Positions 9,401-17,450 of a DNA stretch of 64,000 nt are shown here, piece after piece. The notes beneath the pieces were generated by a model. It saw only the letters and a program-made list of their open reading frames with translations, had not been told where the DNA came from and did no database searches. Origin of the DNA: Gammaproteobacteria bacterium HGW-Gammaproteobacteria-13 (lineage in GTDB: Bacteria > Pseudomonadota > Gammaproteobacteria > Pseudomonadales > Pseudomonadaceae); contig PGZH01000014.1 in NCBI GenBank assembly GCA_002840155.1, positions 32,621 to 96,620 of the forward strand, given 5' to 3'. A program made the position numbers and the translations under genes. Within the stretch, counting starts at the first letter, position 1; each line of letters starts with the position of its first letter.

Positions 9401-9768
9401 GCCGGCAGCTTGACCAGATAGGGCGCCAGCTCCAGCTGCTCGCCTTCGGTGTAAGCAAAGGGGATTTTCTCGGCGTAGGGTTCGAGGAAGAAATCGAAGG
9501 GGTTGAACACCGCCATTTCGGCGACCAGATCGACCTCAATCTTTAGCTCACGGGTCTTTTCCGGAAACACCAGGCGCGCCAGGTAATTGCCCTGGGGGTC
9601 CTGCTGCCAGTTGATAAAGTGCTCGCCTGGCTCGACCTTCAACGCGTAGGACAGAACCCGGGTACGGCTGTGCGGTGCAGGGCGCAGGCGCACGACCTGC
9701 GGGCCAAGGTTGACGGCGCGGTCGTAGCGATAGTGGCTGACATGGTGCAAGGCGATATGAATCGACAC
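6478..9768 (-). CDS. Transglutaminase N-terminal plus DUF2126 protein
   Basis: The 1096-residue protein has a transglutaminase-like N-terminal third and a long DUF2126 region. The triad is visible: Cys180 in KGSGSCRDSAW, His229 in DLHAWCEVYL and Asp245 in GLDPTSG. DUF2126 (about residue 315 to the end) resembles peptide-ligase or hydrolase partners of ATP-grasp proteins. The start was set at a GTG (VSIHIALHHVSHYRYD) because AGGAGG lies 7 nt upstream; the upstream in-frame ATG has no such site. It is the first gene of the minus-strand cluster with the ATP-grasp/alpha-E fusion and the smaller transglutaminase. No signal peptide is seen. Confidence 0.87.
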   Translation of the reverse strand: MSIHIALHHVSHYRYDRAVNLGPQVVRLRPAPHSRTRVLSYALKVEPGEHFINWQQDPQGNYLARLVFPEKTRELKIEVDLVAEMAVFNPFDFFLEPYAEKIPFAYTEGEQLELAPYLVKLPADKLFAKYLASIERTPLPSVDFLVALNQRLATDISYLIRLEPGVQSPEESLEKGSGSCRDSAWLLVQLFRHLGLAARFVSGYLIQLKADVKSLDGPSGTEVDFTDLHAWCEVYLPGAGWIGLDPTSGLFAGEGHIPLACSPEPSSAAPISGGVDESECEFSHEMWVERIWEAPRVSKPYSDAQWQAIVGLGQKIDEDLQAQDVRLTMGGEPTFVALDYPDDAEWNTAALGPNKRRLATDLFHRLREHYAPSALVHFGQGKWYPGEQLPRWSLNAYWRRDGEPIWHNPALYADEQQDYGVDAAKAADFLTLLAERLGVDAKYRVPAYEDRFYYLWRERKLPINVTAEDPRLADPLERERLRKVFEQGLDKVVGHILPLARHAKQLGWQSGSWFLRDEHCRLIPGDSAMGYRLPLDSQPWVSDADYPYITPEDPSQRFAPLPAAAQIKPQSRGVWSGSQTSTSKRPLLGQSAAGVVRTALCAEPRDGKLYLFMPPLVRLEDYLELVAAIEATAAELKCPVLLEGYEPPLDPRLHFFRVTPDPGVIEVNIHPAASWDELVERTEFLYEQARECRLSSEKFMIDGRHTGTGGGNHFVLGGATPADSPFLRRPDLLRSLISYWHNHPSLSYLFSGLFIGPTSQAPRIDEARNDALYELEIAFAQMPEVGRDCQPWLVDRLLRNLLVDVTGNTHRSEFCIDKLYSPDSASGRLGLLELRAFEMPPHAQMSLAQQLLIRALIARFWREPYKPARLVRWGTELHDRYLLPHFIEQDFADVLQELDGCGYRLHSEWFAPHFEFRFPKSGDFNVKGIELELRQALEPWHVLGEEGGGGGTVRYVDSSLERMQVKLNGLPSDRYVLTCNGVPVPLRPTGKVGEFVGGVRFRAWQPANCLHPTIEVHAPLVFDLVDSWMSRSLGGCQYHVAHPGGRNYDSLPVNAYEAESRRLARFFRLGHSPGKRPALAPINNNEMPMTLDLRLT

Positions 9769-9956
9769 AGCGGGCCTCCTGCGAGCCTGGGCGATAACCA
9801 GGCAGCGCAAGACTTATGCCAGTGGCCCAAGCCAGAGCTGGCGCGGCCTGGCGCTTTCACCCACTACAGGTGCGCACCACAACAGGGCCAGCCATGCCCC
9901 ACACCTGCCACAGCGCACGAAAACAGGTCGCGCGTGCTCAAGCTCGCAAAGCAGCT

Positions 9957-10010
9957 TTGTGGGAGGCGCTTTAGCGGCTGAAGCGGATCGCCGCCCGGCC
10001 CCTCCCACAA
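9957..10010. repeat. REP-type palindrome
   Basis: TTGTGGGAGG (9957-9966) pairs with CCTCCCACAA (10001-10010). The inner part contains GCGGCTGAAGCGG/CCGCC segments. It resembles the element at 770-853 and lies between the DUF2126 gene start and the cytochrome gene stop. Confidence 0.65.
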
Positions 10011-10042
10011 TCCCTATGCCAAGTCATATAGCCAAAGGTGAT

Positions 10043-11155
10043 TCAGCAATCCCCTTGCAGACTGGCGATCCAGCGCTGCAGCACCTCAACCCCTTCGGCA
10101 TGCACAGTGGAACGACCCAGCTCCGGCATCATAATGCTCGGGTCCACGCTTTCCACGCGAAACAGCAGTACCGACTTATCCGGCTCGCCCGGGTGAATGT
10201 CCACCAGCCGGTCACCCGAGCCTTTACCCGCAGCCACCGGCTGTTTGCACAGGCCATAGCTGATGCCGATGGCGGTGGCCGGGTCGAGCAACAGCCCCGA
10301 GGTACGCCCCGGCCCCTTGGGGTTGTGGCAGTGGCTGCAGTTGGCATCCAGATAACTGCGCGCCTGCTGCTCCAGGCTTTCGCCACTGCGCGGGGTCGGC
10401 CATAAGGCGTTCTGCGGCACGCCCTGCAACTCGGCCGGTACGCCCTGCAGACGGCCCTGCTGCTGCCAGTGCTGCAACTGGTTATAGCTGCCATCGGCGT
10501 AGGCAAAATCCTTGTTCAAGTGCCGCGCCTTGGGCCCCAGCGGGTTGACGCCCTGCCCGGCGGTTTCCTCATGGCAACCGGCGCACTGGTTGGCGTCCGG
10601 CACCTGATAGGCCACCGCCTGAGTCTTGCCCTCGGCATTCAGCAGGCTCAACTCGCGGCTATCACCCGCCCATTCCAGATGCGCCTCCTGTTGCTGTTCA
10701 TCCCACACATAGGGCAGCGCCACCCAGCCGTCCTGCTGCTTAAGCAAGATGCGTGTCTCGATCAACTGCACCCGCGCCAGCTCCAAACCGCGCTGCGGGT
10801 CGCGATCATCCTGCTCGTTAAGCAGCAGGCGGCCTTGGGCGTCCTTGGGGTAGTAGAAGGTCTTGCTTAGCACCGTGCCGACCGGGTAATCGAAGTGCGC
10901 GTCGCCGTAAGTCGCCGCCGTACCCGCCGGCATCCATACGCTGCGCAACTTGTGTGCGTAGTCGGTGAACAACGGGGTATTCAGGTCATAGGGCAGCGCC
11001 TCGGCAATCGGCGCGATAAAGCCATCGGCACGCTGCAACATGCCCCACTCGCTGAGTTTTTCCGGGTAGTTGTCACCTTGCGGCAGGTACAGCGGGGCCG
11101 ACTGCTGCTCGCAACCCGCGAGCAACAACAATGCCCCTAGTAACAGACGACGCAT
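10043..11155 (-). CDS. SO2930-family diheme c-type cytochrome lipoprotein
   Basis: The 370-residue protein starts with a lipoprotein signal (MRRLLLGALLLLAGCEQQ, lipidated Cys15). It carries two CxxCH heme c sites: CAGCH at residues 191-195 and CSHCH at 273-277. It is therefore a membrane-anchored periplasmic electron carrier or oxidoreductase; its partner is unknown. The ATG overlaps the stop of the upstream beta-helix gene by one base (TGATG), indicating translational coupling. A TTG one codon earlier was rejected because ATG fits the overlap. Conserved pairing of this cytochrome with a parallel beta-helix lipoprotein is known in Shewanella-type genomes; whether they form a complex is inference. 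Confidence 0.85.
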   Translation of the reverse strand: MRRLLLGALLLLAGCEQQSAPLYLPQGDNYPEKLSEWGMLQRADGFIAPIAEALPYDLNTPLFTDYAHKLRSVWMPAGTAATYGDAHFDYPVGTVLSKTFYYPKDAQGRLLLNEQDDRDPQRGLELARVQLIETRILLKQQDGWVALPYVWDEQQQEAHLEWAGDSRELSLLNAEGKTQAVAYQVPDANQCAGCHEETAGQGVNPLGPKARHLNKDFAYADGSYNQLQHWQQQGRLQGVPAELQGVPQNALWPTPRSGESLEQQARSYLDANCSHCHNPKGPGRTSGLLLDPATAIGISYGLCKQPVAAGKGSGDRLVDIHPGEPDKSVLLFRVESVDPSIMMPELGRSTVHAEGVEVLQRWIASLQGDC

Positions 11156-12393
11156 CAAGCCCCCTGGTCGGCGTCAGCCGAGGCCAGTTTGACCGCCGGC
11201 AGCGGCGGCAGGCTACAGCGGTAGTCGGCCATTTCGGTGCTGATGTTCTTGTAGTTGTTCGGCCCGTCGACGTTGATCATCCCCGCCTCGCCGTTATTGA
11301 TGCAGATCGCCCGGTCCGCCGGCAGCTTGCCGTCTACCAGGATGTCGAGGTTGACGTAGCCATCCCAGAGAATGTCCGGCAGGCGACCGTTCAAGCCGAA
11401 CTGGCTGACCTTCAGGGCTTTCAGCTCCAGGTGATCCGGGCTATCGCCACCTGGGCCGAAGCGGTTGCCGTGAATATGAATGCCTTCTGGATAGGGATCG
11501 AAGTTCTCGGCGGTGGAGAGGTCGGTGTAACCGGTGCTGAAGTAGCTGCTGATAATGATGTTGGCGGTCTTGTGGTCGCCGATATCGTTGTCGAACACCT
11601 CAACATCGTCATTGGAGTTGATCACCACGCCGGAGCCGGCCGGCACGCTGGCCACCGGTGTGCCTTTGTGGCCGAAGTTCTTGTGGTTGTTGCCTTCGAT
11701 CTTGTTGCGGAACACCCGTGTAACCCGGCCGGCCTGCGGCAGGTTGGGCATATTGAACACCAGAATGCCGCCGGTATTGCCGGTGGCGACGTTGTCATAC
11801 ACGTCGGCGTCGATGGTGTTTTCGATCTCGATCCCAGCGACGTTGCGCTCGGCACGGCTGTTGCGTACCACCACGTTGCGCGACTGACCGACGTAAATAC
11901 CGGCATCCGATGCGCCAATGGCCACCGCACCGTCGATCAGGGTGTTCTCGGTCTGCACCGGGTAGATGCCATAAGCGCCGTTCTCGGTGGCCGGCCCATT
12001 GGTCCACTCGGTGCGCACACGGCGGATGATGATGTTCTTGCCGCCCACCACTTTCAGCGAATCACCCAAGGTGTCCTCGAAGGCGATGTCTTCAATGGTG
12101 AAATCCGAAGCGTCCACCAGCAGGCCTTCGGCGCCGGACTTCTGCCCCTTGAAGCTCAAGATGGTCTTGTCCATACCCGCACCCTTGATGGTCACGCCAC
12201 TGACTTTCAGGCTCAGGCTGCGGTCGAGCTGGTAGGTGCCGGCAGGAATCTCAATCACGCTGCCGGGCTTGGCCTTGATCAGCTGAGTTTGCAGGTCTTT
12301 CTGGAAATCCAGATCGGCCACCGGGGCTGGTTCTTCGCTGCAGGCAGCTAGCAGCACGGACAGGGCAAGCACGGAAAGCGGGGCAAGGCGCAT
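11155..12393 (-). CDS. Parallel beta-helix repeat lipoprotein
   Basis: The 412-residue protein has a lipoprotein signal (MRLAPLSVLALSVLLAAC, Cys18). A series of short right-handed beta-helix rungs runs from about residue 50 to 300 (for example GVTIKGAGMDKTIL, FTIEDIAFEDTLGDSL, NIIIRRVRTEWTNG, NVVVRNSRAERNVAGIEIEN). Such folds occur in polysaccharide lyases and carbohydrate-binding surface proteins, and no lyase active site is evident. The start was chosen at the ATG with GGAG 7 nt upstream; a longer frame lacks one. It is co-transcribed and coupled with the diheme cytochrome. An AT-rich palindrome lies 18 nt upstream of its start. Confidence 0.8.
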   Translation of the reverse strand: MRLAPLSVLALSVLLAACSEEPAPVADLDFQKDLQTQLIKAKPGSVIEIPAGTYQLDRSLSLKVSGVTIKGAGMDKTILSFKGQKSGAEGLLVDASDFTIEDIAFEDTLGDSLKVVGGKNIIIRRVRTEWTNGPATENGAYGIYPVQTENTLIDGAVAIGASDAGIYVGQSRNVVVRNSRAERNVAGIEIENTIDADVYDNVATGNTGGILVFNMPNLPQAGRVTRVFRNKIEGNNHKNFGHKGTPVASVPAGSGVVINSNDDVEVFDNDIGDHKTANIIISSYFSTGYTDLSTAENFDPYPEGIHIHGNRFGPGGDSPDHLELKALKVSQFGLNGRLPDILWDGYVNLDILVDGKLPADRAICINNGEAGMINVDGPNNYKNISTEMADYRCSLPPLPAVKLASADADQGA

Positions 12394-12410
12394 GGCAATC
12401 TCCAGCGTTT

Positions 12411-12448
12411 TTCTTATTAAGTGGAACGATAGTACCAATTAATAAGAA
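12411..12448. promoter_or_regulatory. AT-rich palindrome, putative operator
   Basis: TTCTTATTAA (12411-12420) and TTAATAAGAA (12439-12448) are perfect inverted 10-mers separated by 18 nt. The match extends imperfectly on both sides. It lies between the divergent beta-helix lipoprotein gene and cbrX. No known regulator site matches with confidence. Confidence 0.4.
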
Positions 12449-12557
12449 AAAACCAAGCCCCGCGCCAGCACAGCGCAACTCTCCCGACCAACAGCCAGCC
12501 TACGCAGAGCGCGATGCATCCGTTACCATCGCCGGCAATTAAGCGAAGAGATGCGGC

Positions 12558-12734
12558 ATGTATATCTATCGATTGGTGCTGATCCTGGTGGTGGGGATCT
12601 ACCTGTTCTCCCCGGCCATCATGGACTGGTGGATCGACCCCAATGGGGCCTGGTACCGCCCCTACCTGCTGTGGCTGATCCTGATAGTCGTGACCTTCAT
12701 TCTTCAGAGCCAGCGTGATGCCGATGAACTCTGA
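12558..12734 (+). CDS. cbrX: CbrX-type small membrane protein upstream of cbrA
   Basis: The 58-residue ORF begins MYIYRLVLILVVGIYLFSPA. It has two hydrophobic helices (residues about 5-22 and 35-52) separated by a Trp/Asp/Pro-rich loop (MDWWIDPNGAWYRPY), and a polar tail. A GAAGAG ribosome binding site precedes the ATG. It ends 60 nt before cbrA on the same strand. A small conserved gene at this position is known in Pseudomonas and named cbrX, and its translation has been linked to cbrA expression. Its biochemical role is not established. Confidence 0.75.
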   Translation: MYIYRLVLILVVGIYLFSPAIMDWWIDPNGAWYRPYLLWLILIVVTFILQSQRDADEL

Positions 12735-12794
12735 CCTGCTGCGGCGCAACCTGCGTGACCGCGTCTTAACCATCTTCGCTGCAGAGCCAACGTG

Positions 12795-15749
12795 ATGCTG
12801 ACGAGCTTTAGCCTGAGCCAGCTGATTCTGATCAGCGCTGCCTACCTGCTTATTCTGTTCGGCGTAGCCTGGATCAGCGAACATGGCCTGATTCCGCGCT
12901 GGGTGATCCGCCACCCACTGACCTACACCCTGTCGCTTGGCGTCTACGCCAGCGCCTGGGCCTTCTACGGCACGGTGGGCCTGGCCTATCAATACGGCTA
13001 CGGCTTTCTCGCCAGTTACCTGGGGGTTTCCGGGGCGTTTCTGCTGGCGCCGGTGCTGCTCTACCCGATCCTGCGTATTACCCGTACCTATCAGCTGTCA
13101 TCGCTGGCCGACCTGTTTGCCTTCCGCTTTCGCAGCACCTGGGCCGGCGCCCTGACCACGGTATTTATGCTGGTCGGCGTATTGCCGTTGTTGGCCCTGC
13201 AGATTCAGGCGGTGGCCGACTCCATCGGCATTCTCACCCGCGAGCCGGTGCAGGAACGCGTGGCGCTGGCCTATTGCGGGCTGATCATTCTGTTCACCAT
13301 CCTGTTTGGCGCACGGCATATCGCCACCCGCGAGAAGCACGAAGGCCTGGTGTTCGCCATCGCCTTTGAGTCGGTGGTCAAGCTGGTGGCGATCAGCGTG
13401 ATTGGCTTGTACGCCCTATACGGCGTATTCGACGGCCCGCAGGACCTGCAATCCTGGCTGGTGCAGAACCAGTCCTCGCTGACCAGCCTGCACACACCGC
13501 TGCAGGAAGGCCCGTGGCGCACCCTGCTGCTGGTGTTTTTCGCCTCGGCCATCGTCATGCCGCACATGTACCACATGACCTTTACCGAGAACCTCAACCC
13601 GCGCGCCATGGTCAGCGCAAGCTGGGGCCTGCCGCTGTTTCTGCTGCTGATGAGCCTGGCAGTGCCGCTCATTCTCTGGGCCGGGCTCAAGCTCGGCGCC
13701 ACCACCAACCCGGAATACTTCACCCTCGGCGTTGGCATCGCGGTCAATAGCCAGACCCTGGCGCTGATTGCCTATGTCGGCGGCCTGTCGGCCTCCAGCG
13801 GGTTGATTATCGTCACCACCCTGGCGCTGTCCGGCATGGTGCTCAACCATGTGGTGTTACCGCTGTACCAACCGCCGTCGGAAGGCAATATCTACCGCTG
13901 GCTGAAGTGGACCCGCCGCGCGCTGATCCTGCTGATCATCATGGCCGGCTACGGTTTCTATCTATTGCTCGGCGCCGAACAGGACCTGGCCAACCTGGGC
14001 ATCGTCGCTTTCGTCGCCACCCTGCAGTTCCTCCCCGGCGTGCTCTCGGTGCTGTACTGGCCGACCGCCAACCGCAAAGGCTTTATCGCCGGACTGCTGG
14101 CGGGGATCGGTGTGTGGGTGGTGAGCATGCTGTTGCCGATGCTCGGCAACCTGCAGGGGCTGTACCTGCCCTGGTTCAACGTCATCTATGTACTGGATGA
14201 CAGCAGCTGGCACCTGGCGGCCATCGGCTCGCTGGCGGCCAACGTGCTGGTGTTTACCCTGGTGTCGCTGTTTACCGAAGCCAGTCCGGAAGAGAAAAGC
14301 GCCGCCGAAGCCTGCGCCGTGGATAACGTGCGCCGCCCGCAACGCCGTGAACTGCTGGCCGCCTCGCCGCAGGAATTTGCCGCGCAACTGGCCAAACCCC
14401 TGGGCGCCAAGACCGCCCAGCATGAAGTCGAGCAAGCCCTGCGCGACCTGCATCTACCCTTCGATGAAGGCCGCCCCTATGCTCTGCGCCGTCTGCGTGA
14501 CCGCATCGAAGCCAACCTCTCTGGACTGATGGGGCCCAGCGTCGCCCAGGACATCGTCGAAACCTTCCTGCCTTATAAAGCAGGCAGCGAAACCTACGTC
14601 ACCGAAGACATCCACTTTATCGAGAACCGCCTCGAGGACTACCACTCGCGCCTCACGGGTCTCGCCGCCGAACTCGACACCCTGCGCCGCTATCACCGCC
14701 AGACCCTGCAGGAATTGCCGATGGGCGTCTGCTCGCTGGCCAAGGATCAGGAGATCCTGATGTGGAACAAGGCCATGGAAGAACTCACCGAAATCCCCGC
14801 GCAGCGTGTGGTCGGCTCGCGCCTGAACACCTTGGCCGAGCCCTGGCGTGGGCTGCTGGAGCGGTTTATCGAACTGCCCGACGAACACTTGCATAAACAG
14901 CGCCTGGCCTTGGACGGCCAGACGCGTTGGCTCAACCTGCACAAGGCGGCCATCGATGAACCCCTGGCACCGGGTAATAGCGGCCTGGTGCTGCTGGTTG
15001 AAGACCTCACGGAAACCCAGATGTTGGAAGACAAGCTGGTGCACTCCGAGCGCCTCGCCTCCATCGGCCGTCTGGCTGCCGGCGTGGCGCATGAGATCGG
15101 TAACCCGATCACCGGCATCGCTTGCCTGGCGCAGAACCTGCGCGAAGAGCGCGAAGGTGACCCCGAGCTGACCGAGATCAGCGAGCAGATCATCGAGCAA
15201 ACCAAACGCGTGTCACGCATCGTCCAGTCGCTAATGAGCTTTGCCCACTCCGGCAGCCACCAGAACAGTGAAGAACCGGTATGCCTGGCCCAGGTGGCGC
15301 AGGACGCCATCGCCCTGCTGGCCCTCAACCGACGCAGCGTCGAAGTGCAATTCTTCAATTTGTGCGATTCCGACCACTGGGTGGTCGGTGACCCGCAACG
15401 CCTGGCCCAGGTGCTGATCAACCTACTGTCCAACGCCCGCGATGCCTCACCGCCAGGCAGTGCGATCCGGGTCAAGAGCGAACGTTTCGAGCACACCGTC
15501 GACCTGATCGTCGAGGACGAAGGCAGCGGCATTCCCAAGGCAATCATCGACCGTTTGTTCGAACCTTTCTTCACCACCAAGGACCCGGGCAAAGGTACGG
15601 GACTGGGCCTTGCACTGGTCTATTCGATCGTGGAAGAGCATTATGGACAGATAACAATCGACAGCCCGGCCGACCCCGAGCTTCAACGCGGCACCCGCAT
15701 TAGGGTCAGCCTGCCGATGCATGTCGAGGCGACGTCCATAGCGACTTAA
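12795..15749 (+). CDS. cbrA: Sensor histidine kinase CbrA with SLC5 transporter domain
   Basis: CbrA senses carbon/nitrogen status and phosphorylates CbrB. The 984-residue protein has an N-terminal sodium/solute symporter (SLC5) domain with about 13 membrane helices (residues 1-500), a linker, a PAS-like region (about 620-745) and a HisKA box with His766 in GVAHEIGNP. A HATPase_c domain follows (NLLSNARDAS, DEGSGIP, GKGTGLGLALVYSI). SLC5-linked kinases couple histidine or solute passage with signalling, although transport is not required for all signalling in Pseudomonas. The ATG at 12795 is preceded by an in-frame GTG and a weak ribosome binding site, consistent with coupling to cbrX. cbrB follows after 76 nt. 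Confidence 0.95.
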   Translation: MLTSFSLSQLILISAAYLLILFGVAWISEHGLIPRWVIRHPLTYTLSLGVYASAWAFYGTVGLAYQYGYGFLASYLGVSGAFLLAPVLLYPILRITRTYQLSSLADLFAFRFRSTWAGALTTVFMLVGVLPLLALQIQAVADSIGILTREPVQERVALAYCGLIILFTILFGARHIATREKHEGLVFAIAFESVVKLVAISVIGLYALYGVFDGPQDLQSWLVQNQSSLTSLHTPLQEGPWRTLLLVFFASAIVMPHMYHMTFTENLNPRAMVSASWGLPLFLLLMSLAVPLILWAGLKLGATTNPEYFTLGVGIAVNSQTLALIAYVGGLSASSGLIIVTTLALSGMVLNHVVLPLYQPPSEGNIYRWLKWTRRALILLIIMAGYGFYLLLGAEQDLANLGIVAFVATLQFLPGVLSVLYWPTANRKGFIAGLLAGIGVWVVSMLLPMLGNLQGLYLPWFNVIYVLDDSSWHLAAIGSLAANVLVFTLVSLFTEASPEEKSAAEACAVDNVRRPQRRELLAASPQEFAAQLAKPLGAKTAQHEVEQALRDLHLPFDEGRPYALRRLRDRIEANLSGLMGPSVAQDIVETFLPYKAGSETYVTEDIHFIENRLEDYHSRLTGLAAELDTLRRYHRQTLQELPMGVCSLAKDQEILMWNKAMEELTEIPAQRVVGSRLNTLAEPWRGLLERFIELPDEHLHKQRLALDGQTRWLNLHKAAIDEPLAPGNSGLVLLVEDLTETQMLEDKLVHSERLASIGRLAAGVAHEIGNPITGIACLAQNLREEREGDPELTEISEQIIEQTKRVSRIVQSLMSFAHSGSHQNSEEPVCLAQVAQDAIALLALNRRSVEVQFFNLCDSDHWVVGDPQRLAQVLINLLSNARDASPPGSAIRVKSERFEHTVDLIVEDEGSGIPKAIIDRLFEPFFTTKDPGKGTGLGLALVYSIVEEHYGQITIDSPADPELQRGTRIRVSLPMHVEATSIAT

Positions 15750-15825
15750 ACCAGCTACCAGCGAGCATGCCTGCCAGGCCCTTTAGTCCAGCGGCATGCC
15801 CCGAGACCGTCGAGAGACCGAATTG

Positions 15826-17253
15826 ATGCCTCATATTTTGATCGTCGAAGACGAAACCATTATCCGCTCTGCCTTGCGTCGCCTGCTGGAACGTAACCAA
15901 TACGAAGTCAGCGAAGCCGGCTCGGTACAGGAAGCGCAAGAGCGCTTCAGCATCCCCAGCTTCGACCTGATCGTCAGCGACCTGCGCCTGCCAGGCGCGC
16001 CCGGCACCGAGCTGATCAAACTCGGCCAGGGCACCCCGGTGCTGATCATGACCAGTTATGCCAGCCTGCGCTCGGCGGTCGACTCGATGAAGATGGGCGC
16101 GGTCGACTACATCGCCAAACCCTTCGACCACGACGAAATGCTCCAGGCCGTGGCGCGCATCCTGCGCGATCATCAGCAGGCCAAGAGCACCCCGGCGCCG
16201 ACCACCGGCACGGCGAAAGCCAGCGCCGACAAGGTGGTGGACAACAGCAACGGCGAAATCGGCATCATCGGCTCCTGCCCAGCCATGCAGGAGATGTACA
16301 GCAAGATCCGCAAGGTCGCGCCCACTGACTCCAACGTACTGATTCAAGGCGAGTCCGGCACCGGTAAAGAACTGGTCGCCCGCGCCCTGCACAACCTCTC
16401 GCGCCGCGCCAAGGCGCCGCTGATTTCGGTGAACTGCGCCGCCATCCCGGAATCGCTGATCGAATCCGAACTGTTCGGCCATGAGAAAGGCGCCTTTACT
16501 GGCGCCAGCGCCGGCCGTGCGGGCCTGGTGGAAGCCGCCGACGGTGGCACCCTGTTCCTCGACGAAATAGGTGAACTGCCCCTGGAAGCTCAAGCGCGTC
16601 TGCTGCGTGTGCTGCAGGAAGGTGAGATTCGCCGGGTTGGCTCGGTACAGTCGCAGAAGGTCGATGTGCGCCTGATCGCCGCGACCCACCGCGACCTGAA
16701 AACCCTGTCGAAGATCGGCCAGTTCCGTGAAGACCTGTATTACCGCCTGCACGTAATCGCCCTGAAACTGCCGCCGCTGCGTGAGCGCGGCGCGGATGTG
16801 ATCGAAATCGCCCGCGCCTTCCTGATTCGCCAGAGCACCCGCCAGGGCCGTCTCGACCTGAGCTTTGCTGCCGATGCCGAACAGGCCATCCGTCATTACC
16901 CCTGGCCGGGTAACGTGCGCGAACTGGAAAACGCCATCGAGCGCGCGGTGATTCTCTGCGAAGGCAGCAGCATTTCCGCCGAGCTGCTGGGCATCGATAT
17001 CGAACTGGATGACCTGGAAGACGACTTCACCGGCCTGCCCGCGCAAGGCGGCGGCCTGGGCCATGAGCCGAGCGAACCGACCGAAGACCTGTCACTGGAA
17101 GACTACTTCCAGCACTTCGTTCTGGAGCATCAGGACCATATGACTGAGACCGAACTGGCACGCAAACTCGGCATCAGTCGCAAATGTTTGTGGGAACGCC
17201 GCCAGCGCCTGGGCATTCCACGGCGCAAATCTTCGGGGGCAACCGCAGGCTAG
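15826..17253 (+). CDS. cbrB: Sigma-54-dependent response regulator CbrB
   Basis: CbrB activates sigma-54 promoters, chiefly that of the small RNA crcZ, and genes for use of histidine and other amino acids. The 475-residue protein has a receiver domain (phospho-acceptor Asp52 in VSDLRLPG), an AAA+ domain with Walker A GESGTGKE, the sigma-54 contact loop GAFTGA and Walker [11 protein letters not shown], and a C-terminal Fis-type helix-turn-helix ([19 protein letters not shown]). The start was set at [10 protein letters not shown]; the frame extends ten residues upstream without a family match. It is followed by a terminator, its own target site and crcZ. Confidence 0.95.
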   Translation: MPHILIVEDETIIRSALRRLLERNQYEVSEAGSVQEAQERFSIPSFDLIVSDLRLPGAPGTELIKLGQGTPVLIMTSYASLRSAVDSMKMGAVDYIAKPFDHDEMLQAVARILRDHQQAKSTPAPTTGTAKASADKVVDNSNGEIGIIGSCPAMQEMYSKIRKVAPTDSNVLIQGESGTGKELVARALHNLSRRAKAPLISVNCAAIPESLIESELFGHEKGAFTGASAGRAGLVEAADGGTLFLDEIGELPLEAQARLLRVLQEGEIRRVGSVQSQKVDVRLIAATHRDLKTLSKIGQFREDLYYRLHVIALKLPPLRERGADVIEIARAFLIRQSTRQGRLDLSFAADAEQAIRHYPWPGNVRELENAIERAVILCEGSSISAELLGIDIELDDLEDDFTGLPAQGGGLGHEPSEPTEDLSLEDYFQHFVLEHQDHMTETELARKLGISRKCLWERRQRLGIPRRKSSGATAG

Positions 17254-17300
17254 AGGCCTGCGCCAGGGTGACAGACACGCACACACAAGGTTCCACAGTC

Positions 17301-17326
17301 TGTTACCCATTCAACACTTAGTAACA
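17301..17326 (+). promoter_or_regulatory. CbrB binding site for crcZ
   Basis: TGTTAC (17301-17306) and GTAACA (17321-17326) form a perfect inverted repeat with a 14-nt spacer, the architecture reported for CbrB sites at PcrcZ. A further half site (GGTAAC) lies in the terminator loop at about 17342-17347. The site is about 100-125 nt upstream of the sigma-54 promoter, as expected for an enhancer. Confidence 0.85.
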
Positions 17327-17364
17327 AAAGCCGGGTCTTATGGTAACGAGAACCCGGCTTTTTT
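17326..17364 (+). terminator. Rho-independent terminator of cbrAB
   Basis: AAAAGCCGGGT (17326-17336) pairs with ACCCGGCTTTT (17352-17362), followed by a T-run. The first base is shared with the CbrB half site, and the loop contains another half site, so terminator and enhancer are interleaved. Confidence 0.9.
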
Positions 17365-17424
17365 ATGCCACCCCAGCACCCTCATCACAGCTCAACCCCT
17401 TGTTTTTAAAGGGATTGCAAAAAC

Positions 17425-17440
17425 TGGCACGGGTTCTGCT
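17425..17440 (+). promoter_or_regulatory. Sigma-54 promoter of crcZ
   Basis: TGGCAC-GGGTT-CTGCT matches the -24/-12 consensus (TGGCACN5TTGCW) with one deviation; GG and GC are correctly spaced. Transcription would start at about 17451. Confidence 0.85.
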
Positions 17441-17450
17441 TTATTGCTGG

